Assembly: GCA_014058105.1 (NCBI GenBank)
Contig: JACGCM010001620.1
Span: 992,001-1,056,000, forward strand
Source: Kingdonia uniflora
Lineage: Eukaryota > Streptophyta > Magnoliopsida > Ranunculales > Circaeasteraceae
Length of the DNA: 64,000 nucleotides
Reading direction: 5' to 3'
The notes under the pieces are model-generated. The model saw nothing but the letters and a program-made list of their open reading frames with translations, had not been told where the DNA came from and did not search any database. The translations under genes and the position numbers were made by a program. This document shows, piece after piece, positions 47,140-58,730 of this stretch (its first letter is position 1; each line of letters begins with the position of its first letter).

Positions 47140-48190
47140 ATGGGAAGATCCACGCATTCTAACGCCATTAAGTTTGATGTGGAGAAGTTCGATGGGAAGA
47201 TCAATTTTGGATTGTGGTAAATACAAGTCTAAGATATCTTGATTCAAGGCAGGTTACACACATTGAAAGGGAAGCATATACCTAAAACTTTAGTTTAAGG
47301 TATAACGGCCTAAAAAGAGGACGACGATAAAGAAGAAGATTGGGAAGATCTGGATTTAAGGGCTGTGAGCGGGATACGCCTTTGTCTCGCTAAAAACATT
47401 TTGGCAAACGTGGTTAGAGAGAAGACCGTAAAGGGTCTTTGGGAAAAACTTGAAAGTTTGTACCAAACGAAGAGCCTTTCGAATCGCTTATACCTAAAGG
47501 AGCGGCTTCATTTGCTTAGGATGGATGAGGGTACGAGCATTGGTGATCACCTAGGTTCTTTGAATGGGATCATTTCAGAATTGGAATCGATCAGAGTTAA
47601 AGTTGAGGATGAAGATAAGACGCTTCAACTCATATGGTCTTTTTTGTCTACCTTCAAGAATTTTCAACCTACGTTGATGTATAGGAAGGAAACCTTGAGT
47701 TTTGAGGAGGTTACAAGTACGCTTCTTTTCGATGAGAGAAGGCTTAAGGGTAGTGAATCCTTGGTGGAAAACTCTGCGATGGTGGTTAGTGGGAAGAGAA
47801 GCTTTAATAGGTTCAGAAAATGAACTTGTTGCAGTTGTGGTCAACCGAGCCATTATAGATTGGATTGTAAAGATGGAAAAGGTAATAGAACATGTTTGGC
47901 AAGAAGATCCGAAAGTGATACTAACAAACTGGCAACGGCTACTAGTAATGATGGTGACGAGGCGCTCCTCGTGGTGGCCACTGATGGTTCTCACCACGAT
48001 ACAGGATGGGTGTTTAATAGTGAGGCTACAATGCATGTATGCTCACAGAAGGCATGGTTCAGCAAATATACAAGGTGTGAGGGTAACAAGTTTGTGTTGA
48101 TGAGCGATGGCTCTCGAAGGCCGATTTCAGGAGTGGGTGATATTCGAGTGAGGATGTTCGATAGACGCATCGTAATTCTTCATGATATTT
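47140..48190 (+). pseudogene. gag and protease remnant of D2
   Basis: The gag starts at an ATG at 47,140 (MGRSTHSNAIKFDVEKFDG), is interrupted by stops near 47,218-47,300, and is open from 47,365 to 47,823 with VKGLWEKLESLYQTKSLSNR and YLKERLHLLRMDEGTS, typical of copia gag (UBN2). After a stop, a CX2CX4HX4C knuckle (CCSCGQPSHYRLDC) follows at about 47,827-47,868. The protease reads WVFNSEATMHVCSQKAWFS, where DSGA has become NSEA, so the catalytic Asp is gone. Confidence 0.85.
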
Positions 48191-48591
48191 AACATGTACC
48201 GAGTATGACTCATAATCTAATTTTACTTTCCAAATTATATAATGAAAGTTTATTCAAAGTCTTTTTTGATCATAAATGGAGTTCTAAGTGGGAACTTGTA
48301 TGCATTGGTTGGTAAATCAATAGAAGGAAATGTGAAGGTTGTGTATACCAAGAGAGCTATGGAGATTTCTTGAAAGGGGAAATTAGTTCAAGGTGGAACA
48401 ATGGCATGGTCTACAAAGATGATCAGAAAGTTGGTTTATAAAGATGATCAGAAAGTAGGTTCCGATTTGTGGTCTAGGAAAAGCCTAGACTCGGGCGATT
48501 CTCTTAATTGAGAAGCTGCCTATAGGGGTAACACGACAAGGATACACGACGAATGCAGCAGAAGAAATGGTTTTATCGCTGAGGTAAAGAT

Positions 48592-49168
48592 TGTTTGGTT
48601 ACTACTCAAGCATGAGAAGTCATTCGAATGAGTGGGGAAGTTGTTCGAACGGCAGATTTTACATTGAAGTCGTTCAAACGAGTCATGAAGTCATTCGAAC
48701 AAAAAATGGTTTGTTTATTTATTTCTAAGTTCGTTCCAAAGGATATTTATTCCAAAGTGATGGATTATCTCATGATGCGTACTTCGAAGATGACCTAATG
48801 GAAAGTCTATAAATACAAAGTATAAGTTAAAGGCATCTGTAATAGGGGAAAAAAAGTTAGAGAGAAAAGAGAAAAATCTAGGGTTTTACTCTTAAAAAAT
48901 TTCTTAGGTTTTCTTTCTAGGGTTTCTTGCTGGGGATTATCTGTAAGGGTAGAGGTAAGGTTGAGTGATCTCTGTAACCCTAAGTGATAATATATTCGTC
49001 GTGCTTGTCGAGGGTGGCTTTGATTCTTTGGGGTTTCTACCTAATTTAAACCTTGTGTATGTGTTCTATTGCCTTTATTTGAAATCTCAGTTGTTAGAGT
49101 TAGATCTTAAGTTCTTGCTAATCATATTGTGATTCCGCGTTGCGATTTGCCCCCTCGGTTTCCCATCA
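48592..49168 (+). repeat. 3' LTR of D2
   Basis: 577 bp, colinear with 46,530-47,098. It carries CATTCGAATGAG, TTGTTCGAACGGC and CATTCGAAC variants of the TTCGAA motif. The preceding purine-rich stretch (GAGGTAAAGAT) is a weak polypurine tract. Confidence 0.85.
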
Positions 49169-49173
49169 GGAAC

Positions 49174-50690
49174 GATAAAGGAAGATATGTATTCTTTTTT
49201 CAAGAACAAAACTTGGGAACTTTCAAAGTTGCCTAAAGGAAAGAAGGCGATTGGTTGAAAGTGGGTCTATGCAAACAATCTTGGATCTCAAGATGATAAT
49301 ATACACTTCAAGTCAAGACCCATAGCCAAAGGTTATGCTCAAAAGAAGGGGATTGATTATACTGAAGTTATTTTTATAGTGGTAAAATACCCCTTCATTC
49401 GTATCTTATTGGCCTTGATAGTACAATTTGATTTGGAGTTGCAACAACTCGATGTTAAGACGGCATTCTTATATGGAAATTTAAAAGAAGATATTTATAT
49501 GACTCAGCCAGGTGGGTTTAAAGTTGCTGGAAATGAAGATTATGCGTATAAGCTGAAGTGATCGTTGTACGATTTGAAGTAGTCTCGAAAACAATTGTAC
49601 AAACGGTTTAATCAGTTTATGATTGGGAAGAAGTCCAAGCGGAGTCATTATGACCATTACATCTACTTATGCAAGTTACGTGATGTGTCTTTTATTTACT
49701 TGCTTTTGTATGTGGATAATATGCTTATTACGTGTAAGCACAAATGCGAGATTGACAAGTTGAAGAAGCAAATTTGTGAATAATTTGAAATAAAGGATCT
49801 GGGTGATGTGAAAAAGATTATTGACATGGAGATTCATAGAGATAGAGAGAAGGGAATAGTGCATCTCTCTTAGACGACGTACATGAGGAAGGTACTTCAT
49901 AGATTTGGTATTGATGGGAACACAAAACCTGTAAGTACGCCCCTTGCTCATCATTTTAAGCTTAAGGCTTCTATGTCTCTCCAAAAATCAATGAGGAACG
50001 TGATTATATGAGTCAAGTTCCTTATGCTAGCGTTGTTGGTAGCTTGATGAATGCGATGGTATGTACTCGGCCAATATTTTACAGGCAGTTGGGATGGTTA
50101 GCAAATATATGCATGTTCCGAGAAGAGATGAGCTGTAAAATGGATTCTACCGTATATCAAAGGTAATATGGATATTGATTTGGAATTTCGAAAGTAGAAT
50201 TCGATTGATAAGTTTTGTGTGGGTTATGTAGATTCTGATTATATGGGCGATTTGGATAAACAACGGTCTACTACAGGGTATGTTTTTACATTAGGTGGAT
50301 GACCGGTTAGTTGGAGATCTACGCTACCGTCAACGGTGGCTCTAACTACTACTGACGCAGAGTATATGGCGATGACTGAAGAGATCATAAAATCTATTTG
50401 GATGAAGGGTCTTTTGTGCGATTTGGGCATTAAGATGGAGCATCTTGATGTGTTCAGTAATAGTCAGATTGCTTTCTTCTTGGCCAAAGATCAAGTTCAT
50501 CATCAATGCACGAAGCATATTGATGTGCATTATCACTTGGTCAGAGAGGTCCTTGAAGAGGGTGAGATTCGGTTATAGAAAATTCACGCCAATAATAACC
50601 CGACGGATATATTTACTAAAGTTATTTCGGGGATTAAGTTCAATCATTGTTTGGACTTGGTCCAAATCCTTCAAATGGATTGATTGGATT
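49174..50690 (+). pseudogene. Reverse transcriptase and RNase H of D1 (copia)
   Basis: Blocks in order: KTWELSKLPKGKKAIG, SRPIAKGYAQKKGIDYTEV, LDVKTAFLYGNLKEDIYMTQ, LLLYVDNMLI (YVDD changed to YVDN), [70 protein letters not shown] and KHIDVHYHLVREVLEEGEI. This is the complete copia RT-RNase H order. At least six stops plus the active-site change make it inactive. Confidence 0.9.
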
Positions 50691-50910
50691 TTGAGAACTA
50701 CAGGCGACTTGATCCATGGTATGTAGGCAACCATTGATTTGGTGTAGTAGATTTGGTCCTTTGGAATGCTTGTTTGTTATGGTTCCTTGGGACGTTTGTT
50801 TGTTTGGGTCCTTAGGGACATTTTGTAAGAGAAGGCTCGATTTGGGTTCGGGTTGGTGGGCTGGCAAAGTTTGGCTCAGATTTGAGGAAATCTTCACCGA
50901 AGTGGAGAAT

Positions 50911-51060
50911 TTTATAGGTTGCTCTATTTTCTGTTCGAATAGACACAATGTCTATTCGAATAGAATTGGCCGAATGGTTTCTGTTTGGAAAGTCTTTGGC
51001 TTTTATTCAAACAGAAAATAAAACAACCTCTATAGTTTCCTTTATAAAGTAAGTAATTTC
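50911..51060 (+). repeat. 3' LTR fragment of D1
   Basis: The purine-rich GAAGTGGAGAAT at about 50,899-50,910 is where copia LTRs usually begin. The following 150 bases hold TTCGAA motifs similar to those of the D2 LTRs, including a perfect inverted repeat (50,934-50,960). The right end is undefined and probably truncated. Confidence 0.45.
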
Positions 51061-51843
51061 AATGTTTTTTTACGCTTTTAATTGCTAGACCTAAAGTTAA
51101 AGATTTTAAGGTTTTCTTCGCATCTAGATTAGTTCAGCTTCATCGTCTTCTTTTTTGTTTCACTTTTCTTGGGTAAAATGGATGTTTAGAAAAACTAGCT
51201 TGCCTCTAAGAAGGGGATCTATAAGTAGTATTCTGAATGAGCCTTAGAGGGTACATTGTTCACGTTCATCGTTGTTAATAAGAAGTAGAGGGACACTGAT
51301 GCAAGTCGGTCTTTGTGGTGACGATAGTTAAGATAGTCTACCTCTAACTGTTGTATGCGTATGTCCAAAATCTATGATACAAAACAAATTAACATAGACC
51401 ACGACAAGAGTAAGAATTGTCAGTTGACCCCTCTTTTATACAAGTTTGTTCATCCAAATCCGTCTCTCACGTTATCTTTAAGCTATGAACAATAATGAAG
51501 TCATTTTTAAGTCTCTTATCCCATTCAACATATGTCTCTGAGGTCCCAATTTCTGAAGTTTAATCTTAGGCCTAATACCCTTAGGAGCATCCCTATGCAT
51601 AAATCACCACAATTTGGAAACTTTACATATGTTAACATTTTGGTGAGTAAGGGTATGTTTCTTTGGTGGTTTGAGAACTGACCATTAGACTTTATATATC
51701 AAATTGGATTGGAAGGGAGATGCAACCGATGGAAGATTACCTGACTGATGACCACCTAGTTATCACATTGGAAATTTGGAATGGCACTAGCATTTGAATG
51801 ACTGATCATTTTTAAGGGAATTTTAATATTTTAAATTCCCCGG
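51061..51843. other. Intergenic sequence, nothing recognised
   Basis: No ORF, repeat or terminus could be identified on either strand. Confidence 0.5.
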
Positions 51844-52675
51844 TATGACACCCTAGCGAACGCCTAGCAAATCTACCCGAGCGTTTTGAGTTCTGACTTT
51901 GGATATATGTTCTCTATATCCTAATATAGTTGCATGCCAAGTTTCGTTGAAAACAAAATTAATTAAGGGGGTGAGAAGTACCAGTACGTTTTGTCTCCAC
52001 TTTTGATGTTTCCTTTTGGAAACTAGCTATTTACTTAGTAAGTATATTAAGGAGGAACATTGGTCCAAATCTCCCCATGACAAAGTAAGATTTAAGGCTT
52101 GGTCATCTTGGACCCCGACTCATGGGCTATCCACAAGGGATGTTCATGAGTTCTCATTGGCTTAGGAAAGGCTAAGAGATATTGCCTTGTAATGCGGGCC
52201 ACTTTCCCAGATAAGAATTTATAGGGCGCCGTTATATCCCACGAGCTAACCGAGACACACCGCCCCTTACAAATGGACTATATAACTAGTTCATGCTCGT
52301 CGCCACTATATATATATATATCATATATCTGGAACTAGACATATTGAGTTATCCTGATCTGCTACAGGACAGGTGTGCTATCCATACCTCGTGCCCAGTC
52401 ACGAGAGATTATGCTATAGGGATTATTGAGATAACCTTCAGCATTTTCGCTTATACCGAATACATATTTGATGACCCCTCATGAGTATCGAGGATTATCT
52501 GGATGTCGCTCTAGCATCCGTGGCTCTATTCCACTGGCGGCGGTGCACCCAGTAAAGAAGGCTTGTGCATGCCGGCCGCACATGCATGTACGCCGCACAT
52601 GCATGTATGCCGCACGGCCTCATATTCTATTGTGCTCTGGGCACTGTAGTGCCTAACCCAAGCTAGGCCATGACA
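51844..52675 (+). repeat. LTR of a Del/Tekay-like Ty3/gypsy element
   Basis: 832 bp from TATGACACCC (ancestral TGTGACACCC) to CCATGACA, directly followed by a primer-binding site. TGTGACACCC...TGACA ends plus a tRNA-Met-type site are characteristic of Del/Tekay chromoviruses. Internally it has a 17-bp unit GCCGCACATGCATGTAC in tandem at about 52,575-52,615. Confidence 0.7.
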
Positions 52676-52676
52676 G

Positions 52677-52689
52677 TTAGTATCAGAGC
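52677..52689 (+). other. Primer-binding site, initiator tRNA-Met type
   Basis: TTAGTATCAGAGC differs by one base from TTGGTATCAGAGC, complementary to the 3' end of initiator tRNA-Met. It sits one base after the LTR end. Confidence 0.75.
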
Positions 52690-53048
52690 AAGGGTTGTTG
52701 CGCCTATGTCATATTCGAGCATGAATGGTTATGCCTACGCTTATCAGAGCGGGTCAGAGTTGACTAAACATATTTGAGCAGTGGTTCCCGAATTGGTAAT
52801 GCAAGATATCTACTTGACAGTTGTTATCTTCAGAGCTGAAGTTGGTCATTACTGATGATCCAAGCACCATTGTGAATGCTTGTAGAGCAAGTTTCTTACA
52901 TGTCAATTGATATTGGATGCGAGATAAAGGCTTCATATCTGAGCACGAGATTGCTCAAGTTAAGTGTACTTTGGACAATGACGCTAAGAGGAAGAACATA
53001 TATTTGAGTTAGACGCGGTGACCTATATCGTTAGTTGTCTTAAGAAGG
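52690..53048. other. Sequence between the chromovirus site and element C
   Basis: Expected to be leader/gag of the Del/Tekay-like element, but no gag domain can be read. It resumes after C at 63,289. The GAAGG target of C is at 53,044-53,048. Confidence 0.4.
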
Positions 53049-54178
53049 TGATGGACATATAAAATGACCACTATTCCCCTATGACTTAATGTTTATTATT
53101 CTTAATTTTATTACTAAACATGACTTATAAAACCAATTTTTATATTTCAGGTCACATGGAGCTCATTTACCAAATATGTGCAAATACCGGGATGTATAGC
53201 TCAAAGGATGAACTGTTGGAGAAGGATGTAGAGTTGTCAAACACAAGGGTCCCACAGGGAGGTTACAATTTTGGAGGATAACTCTTGGAGGTTACAAATT
53301 TATGTACATTCATGGCATAGGTTATAAATCAAATATTAAATGTAAGAACCCTCTCCTTCATCTATAAAATGAGAGGTGGTGAGCTCATAAGATCATCCAA
53401 TTTTGAGAGAATCATTCTTGTAGAGTGCAAGAGAGCATTATTGGAGTAAGTTGGTGCAAGTCTTGTAGGCATTTGGAGCATTTCATTTTGTAAGTTAATA
53501 AAATTCCTCTTTTTGTTATTAGTTTATGTTCATTTCATTCTCATATCATTTAGGTTTTATAGTTGTTATAATGGCCGGCTAAGTCCTCACTAGGAGTGAG
53601 GATGGATCTGCCATAAGCATATGATATCATGTAGTAGAATGTATTTTTCTCTAACACAATATGAGCATATTATCACAAATCCCAAAACTATATTTTTGGA
53701 TACATCCATTATCATCCTATGATCTCTTTAAGTAGAGATATAGGAAGAGTTTTGTGATTCTCAAATGATATAATAAAATTGTATTAATATTGTATTTTTC
53801 TAAGATATGATCTTAATTAAAATTTCATAGTTAGCATAGCTTTCATGGAATGTGTTTTTAGTACATTCTTAGTTCATACAATATATTCTAATTGAGTTAT
53901 AATTAATCATGGGATTACATCGACAAAAGGTCAAAGTTTGTTATTTCAATTAAGTGGAGAATTTAATATACGATACTATGTTGATATTGTATGTAAATGG
54001 TGGTGAAATCCGAATCCCCTAGACCTTTATTCTTGATTAAAACCATATCATTGATTTTTACAGTTTTGCAACCTTAGATTACTAAAGCACAAGACCAAAA
54101 CTAATTTCTAGCTCCGTTCGAAAGTGAACGACACTCCAATTTTTACCCATACTAAACAACGGATTTTGACCGTTATCA
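53049..54178 (+). repeat. 5' LTR of C
   Basis: TGATGGACA to CCGTTATCA. The probable TATA box TATAAAAT (53,363-53,370) lies between CCTCTC and GAGAGG arms. Confidence 0.95.
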
Positions 54179-54181
54179 AAA

Positions 54182-55249
54182 TGGCGCCGTTGCCGGTTTC
54201 GAACGGTAATTAGAAAAAAAAATTATTGTGTTTAATTTTTTTTTTGGTTTCACTTTTTAGAAGAACATAAATTTCGTTTATTACATTTTTATTTTACTTT
54301 TGCACTTTGAGGAATTTTTCTTTGTTTTGCGGTGACTACTTTCTTTGTTTTACAGTGACTACCAAAGGAAGCTAAGGACCGACCAAAAACTAGATAGGGT
54401 TATCTTTTCTTTCTCTCTTTGAGTGACTTGTAGTGAGGCAAAATATTGTACTCTTGAGCGAAGAGTGTAATGAAAGAGAGGATAAAATTGTATTTTTTTT
54501 TTCTTCTGCAGGGGCAATATTGGAACCCACATCCGGGGAGGACCTCTCTACAACGCCTACTTGAGCCAGAGAGCCCGGGTGTACCATCTCAACGGTTTCA
54601 CTGGGGTAAACAACGAGCCCCTAAAAAGGCCACCCCGCAGGTACTTTCTTCCACCGCACCTTCCTGCGAAGCGGTCAATTTTTGTTCATGTACCTGATGT
54701 TTGTGCACTTTTAAATTTTAAACTTTAGACAAAGAGCAAACAAAAAGCGGGATTTCATCACCCGTGTGTGGCACCACATATTAGGACCCCGGGAGGTCAC
54801 GACCCGGTTTAACATTTTACGGAACAGGACATTGACTTTAAAAGAAACCAAGATTAAACCATAAAATACATAGATAGACAAAAAGGCTTATAGAGCTCGA
54901 ACCGGGAGCATTAGGAACACGCTCATTAAGACCCCTGATAGTGGCTACGTTTGTCTGGAGGAAGTACGCTCCCTGGCATAACTAGTGTGGAAAGGTGATT
55001 CTAAGTGGTTTGCCCCACCTTCTAGCCCAGGTGCTTCTAGGTGACTAGAACTGCACGCGAGTTATTGCTAAAGCGAGTATACACAACTCAACGTGCGAAC
55101 CAATCTATTGTCAGGAATTGGAGCAACCGAATCCTGAGACTGGGTTCACAACTTGACCTTAATTAATGCCCATCTGAAATGGTTGTTGTATTTATTTTTT
55201 GTGCACCTCATTGCTGTGTGATCATCATAGTGCTCACATCTATTAGTGT
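54182..55249 (+). other. Primer-binding site and leader of C
   Basis: TGGCGCCGTTGCCGG (54,182-54,196) is the Athila-type site attributed to tRNA-Asp. The 1.05-kb leader contains an upstream frame of 75 codons (54,470-54,697; LLQGQYWNPHPGRTSLQRL). Its nucleotide sequence, but not an open frame, is conserved in B. The rest holds no gene. Confidence 0.75.
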
Positions 55250-56640
55250 ATGAAAGTGTGGTTTCGAGGGCCTAAAAGTCGTCTTGAGAGGCTTAGAGAA
55301 TCTGATTTGATAGATATTCTGATCCACTTTGAGGTAGGCGAGTCAACCGAACTGGAGATTCTAATCTCTATTGATACGAGAGACCGTACAATCCTTACTC
55401 GTAGGGAACTCTTCCCTGTTGAGGGTGAGTTAGAAACTTTTGATTTCCCTATCTCTCCATTGAGACTTAATCCGAGTCCAATTTCCTCATTTACTCCATT
55501 TAGTGTTCCACCTCAATCACTTGAGATGGGAGATGACAATGATAATGAGAATGGTCAGGGACCCATGCGAATTCCTCTTAAGGATCACATGTTCCCAAAA
55601 ATGACAAATCGTGCCTCGTGCATTGTTTTACCTCCTACAACTTGGCAATTTGAACTTAGAAATACGCTCATCAATTCATTGCCAAAATTCTCAGGAGGAG
55701 AAGATGAGAACCCATACGCTCATGTTAAGGATTTTGATGACTTAATGTTCCTCCAAAAGTATAGGAATGAGAACGAAATGGAGGCCATGAAACTCGTGTT
55801 GTTTCCCTTTTCTTTACTAGGGAAAGCTAAGAGCTGGCTTCAAGCTCTATGGCCAAAATCAATCACGGGTTTTGAGATGCTTACTGAAGCCTTTTACAAG
55901 AAGTTTTTCTCTCTTGAGAAAACTGAGACCCTTCGTAGGGCCATTCTTAGGATTGCCCAACTTCATGGAGAAAGCTTAAAGGATTTTCTTGAGAGATATA
56001 AGGGACTGATCCTATAATGCCTTCATCACGGTATCGACTCCTGGGTCCTAACTAGAAATCTTTACGATGGATTAGATGCTGAAACCAAGAGAACTGTAGA
56101 ATCCTTTTGTTTAGGAAAATTCACTAATAAGGATGATGTAGAGGGTTTGGACTTCTTAGAAGAGATGGCTGAAAAATTGTAAACCTGGGGCACCATGAGA
56201 GAAACTGATATTCAAGAAAAGGGGGGTAATGCCTTTGGAGTTAGATCTTACTCCAATTCGGAAGCTACGCTGACGACCATCCTATGTAAGATAGAGTCCT
56301 TAGAAATAGGGAAAAACAAAATGTCCATTAAAGCACAAATTTTTCATGCTAGGAATAATTTGAATAACTATTCTGGCAGACTGTATTACCAAGGAAGTAA
56401 TTCAAATCAAAATCAAGGTGGTGTGTCCTTTACTCCCAATCACTAACCTTTTCAGCAAAATACTCCTTACGTTCCTCCTCAGAATAGGAAACCATCTTCA
56501 GATGATGGCATCCAAGACCTATTGCAATCTAATAACCAGTGATGTAACAATTCATGCAAATGAATCAGCAATCCATGAGTTGAATAGAAATATCAATTGC
56601 TCAATTGGCATCTGGGTTAAGTACTAGAGACGAAGGTACG
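55250..56640 (+). pseudogene. gag of C, without a zinc knuckle
   Basis: Open for 255 codons (55,250-56,017): MKVWFRGPKSRLERL at the start, then LKDHMFPKMTNRASC, PYAHVKDFDDLMFLQKYRN, SLLGKAKSWLQALWP and FFSLEKTETLRRAILRIAQL. TAA stops at 56,015 and 56,180 replace CAA codons present in B. After MSIKAQIFHARN the sequence jumps to NNYSGRLYYQGSNSNQNQGG, missing the stretch that encodes the CCHC knuckle in B. The N/Q-rich tail is broken by further stops. Confidence 0.85.
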
Positions 56641-56700
56641 TTTCCAAGTCAAACCCAACCCAATTCGAAGGATTAAACCGAGAGTTTACACCGCGATCAG

Positions 56701-57212
56701 GTGAATGCGGTGATTACACTTAGAAGTAGAAAGATTATAGGCAATAAAGTTAGGATGCCTGAGGACAAATCACGTGAAAGTCCTAATCCTAGTACTAAGA
56801 AAGTTGTAGAAGGAGGCAAAACTATATGTGAAGAAACTCCTTTTGTTGAGGAAGAGGCTGGGCAGGTCTCGCTAAGTGAGAAGATTATCAAAAATGATCC
56901 GCCTAAAATTCCTAGAACACCTTTTCCCCAACAGTTTTTAGTCAATAGGAAGAACATTCCCGATGAAGAGGTTAAGGAGATGTTCAAGAATCTTAAGATC
57001 ACTATTCCTTTTCTCGATGCGTTATGACAGATTCCTTCCTATGCAAAATATCTCAAGGACCTCTGCACGTTTAAGAAACGTATGAATATTTCCAAGAAAG
57101 CTTTCAATGTCCATGACAGTAAAAATGTTTTTCAATTGGATACTCAGGTTAGCTCTATAATCTTGAACAAAGTACCCATGAAATATAAAGATCCAGGAAT
57201 GCCGATAATTTC
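56701..57212 (+). pseudogene. gag-pol linker of C
   Basis: The frame 56,701-57,027 (VITLRSRKIIGNKVRMPED, then PFPQQFLVNRKNIPDEEV and KEMFKNLKITIPFLDAL) matches the linker in B at 22,649-22,969. A TGA at 57,025-57,027 and one frameshift near 57,215 separate it from the protease. Confidence 0.75.
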
Positions 57213-58730
57213 TTGTCACATAGAGCCAATTACATCGAAAAAGCCTTACTTGATTTAGGTGCCAGTGTCAACTTGATCCCTTATTCGGTATATGAGCAGC
57301 TAGGTCTAGAAGGACTAAAACCGACACATAGAACCTTGCAACTAGCTGATCGATCCATTATAATTCCAAGGGGAGTTGTGATGGATGTACTTGTCCAGGT
57401 TGACGATTTTTTGTATCCTGTCGACTTTGTGGTCCTTGACACAAACCCGATAGAAGACCCAAATAGTGAGATACCTGTGATCCTTGGCCGACCTTTCTTG
57501 GCCACTGCTAATGCATTGATCAATTGTCGTAGCGGAGCTATGAAGTTAACTTATGGGAATAGGACCGTCGATCTGAATATCTTCAATGCAACTCATACTC
57601 CGTTTGAAAATGAACCCGATGAGTGTAACATGCTTGGTACTGTTGTAAACAGTACATTTCATAGTTCCAATCCTAGGGACCCGTTAGAAGCTTGTCTTGC
57701 ACATTTTGGAGATAATTTAGATGTTGATGACCTTATCAATGAGGTCAATACCTTGTTGGATTCTGTTCCTATTGTGGATAACAATAATAATGTTGAAATG
57801 CTAAAAGTCAAGGATCCTGTTCCAGAAGCAGAAGAAGTGCCCGTTAGGTTAGAACTTAAACCTCTCCCTGAAAATCTCAAATATGTCTACCTAGGTCCTA
57901 ATGAGACTCTTCCTGCTATCATAGCATCCGACCTTGAACCTGAGAATAAAGAGAAATTAATGTGTGCATTAAAGGGAAACACAAAAGCTCTTGGATGGAA
58001 CATTTCAAATATTAAGGGTATTAGTCCTTCTGCATGCATGCACAAGATAAAACTTGAGGATAATGCCAAGAAGTCCAGAGAAGGACAACAAAGACTTAAC
58101 CCGACTATGGCTGAGGTTGTAAGAAAAGAAATTTTGAAACTACTTGACGCTGGGATCATTTATCCTATTTCTGACAGCCCATGGGTAAGCCCAATTCATG
58201 TTGTTCCTAAAATGTCTGGAATCACTGTTGTAAAGAATGATCACAATGATCTTGTCCCCACTCGCATGACCACAGGGTGGCGAGTGTGTATAGATTATAA
58301 AAAACTCAATTCGATCACTCGAAAAGATTATTTTCCCTTACCATTCATGTATCAAATGCTTGAACGTCTCGCCGGTCATGAATACTATTGTTTTCTTGAT
58401 GGGTATTCTGGGTACAATCAAATACCCATCGCTCTAGAGGACCAAGAGAAAACCACGTTTACTTGTCCTTTTGGAACCTTTGCCTATCGTCGCATGCCAT
58501 TTGGGTTATGTAATGCTCTAGCAACATTTCAGCGATGTATGTTGAGCATTTTCTCTGACATGGCTGAGTGTTTCCTTGAGGTTTTCATGGATGACTTCTC
58601 CCTCTTCGGAGATTCGTTTGACCAATGTCTCCACCACTTATTTATTGTTCTTGCTAGGTGTCAACAGAAAAATCTTGTTCTAAATTGGGAAAAATATCAC
58701 TTCATGGTGAAAAAATGTATAGTATTATGA
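57213..58730 (+). pseudogene. Protease and reverse transcriptase of C, 505 codons open
   Basis: The longest TE frame in the window. Protease: KALLDLGASVNLIPYSVYEQ, with the active-site Asp, and VILGRPFLATANALINC. After an acidic connector (ENEPDECNMLG; LELKPLPENLKYVYLG) comes the RT: MAEVVRKEILKLLDAGIIYP, SDSPWVSPIHVVPK, WRVCIDYKKLNSITRKDYFP, CFLDGYSGYNQIPIALEDQE, FAYRRMPFGLCNALATFQR and the active site VFMDDFSLFGDSF. Both domains keep their key residues. The frame ends at a TGA (58,728-58,730) before RNase H. The apparent ATG is only the first Met in a polyprotein. Confidence 0.9.

Larger units (their letters stand above)
46530..49168 (+). mobile_element. Ty1/copia element D2, internally deleted, nested in D1
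   Basis: LTRs at 46,530-47,098 and 48,592-49,168 enclose gag and a protease remnant but no integrase or RT. LTRs start TGTTAGGTTAC / TGTTTGGTTAC and end TCCCAACA / TCCCATCA. Flanking GTAAC (46,525-46,529) and GGAAC (49,169-49,173) are a near-perfect 5-bp duplication. The primer-binding site is a decayed ATTGCTGTCAAAGC, compared with TTGGTATCAGAGC, directly after the first LTR. At 2.6 kb it lost roughly half of a normal element. Confidence 0.85.
46309..51060 (+). mobile_element. Ty1/copia element D1, 5'-truncated, split by D2
   Basis: Only the part of pol just before RT, the RT/RNase H region and a short LTR fragment remain. D2 (46,530-49,168) sits inside. When D2 and one target copy are set aside, the coding sequence runs on from the Asn-His-Trp-Glu codons at 46,513-46,524 to the codons for KEDMYSFFKNKTWEL at 49,177. 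Gag, protease and integrase of D1 are not present. Confidence 0.8.

Noticed and set aside
47575..48100. Overlapping 132- and 153-codon ORFs on both strands
   Set aside because: They lie over the copia gag and protease of D2, which has motif support in another frame.
52677..52689. TATCAGAGC stretch as a tRNA gene piece
   Set aside because: It directly follows an LTR end and has no tRNA fold around it; it is a primer-binding site.
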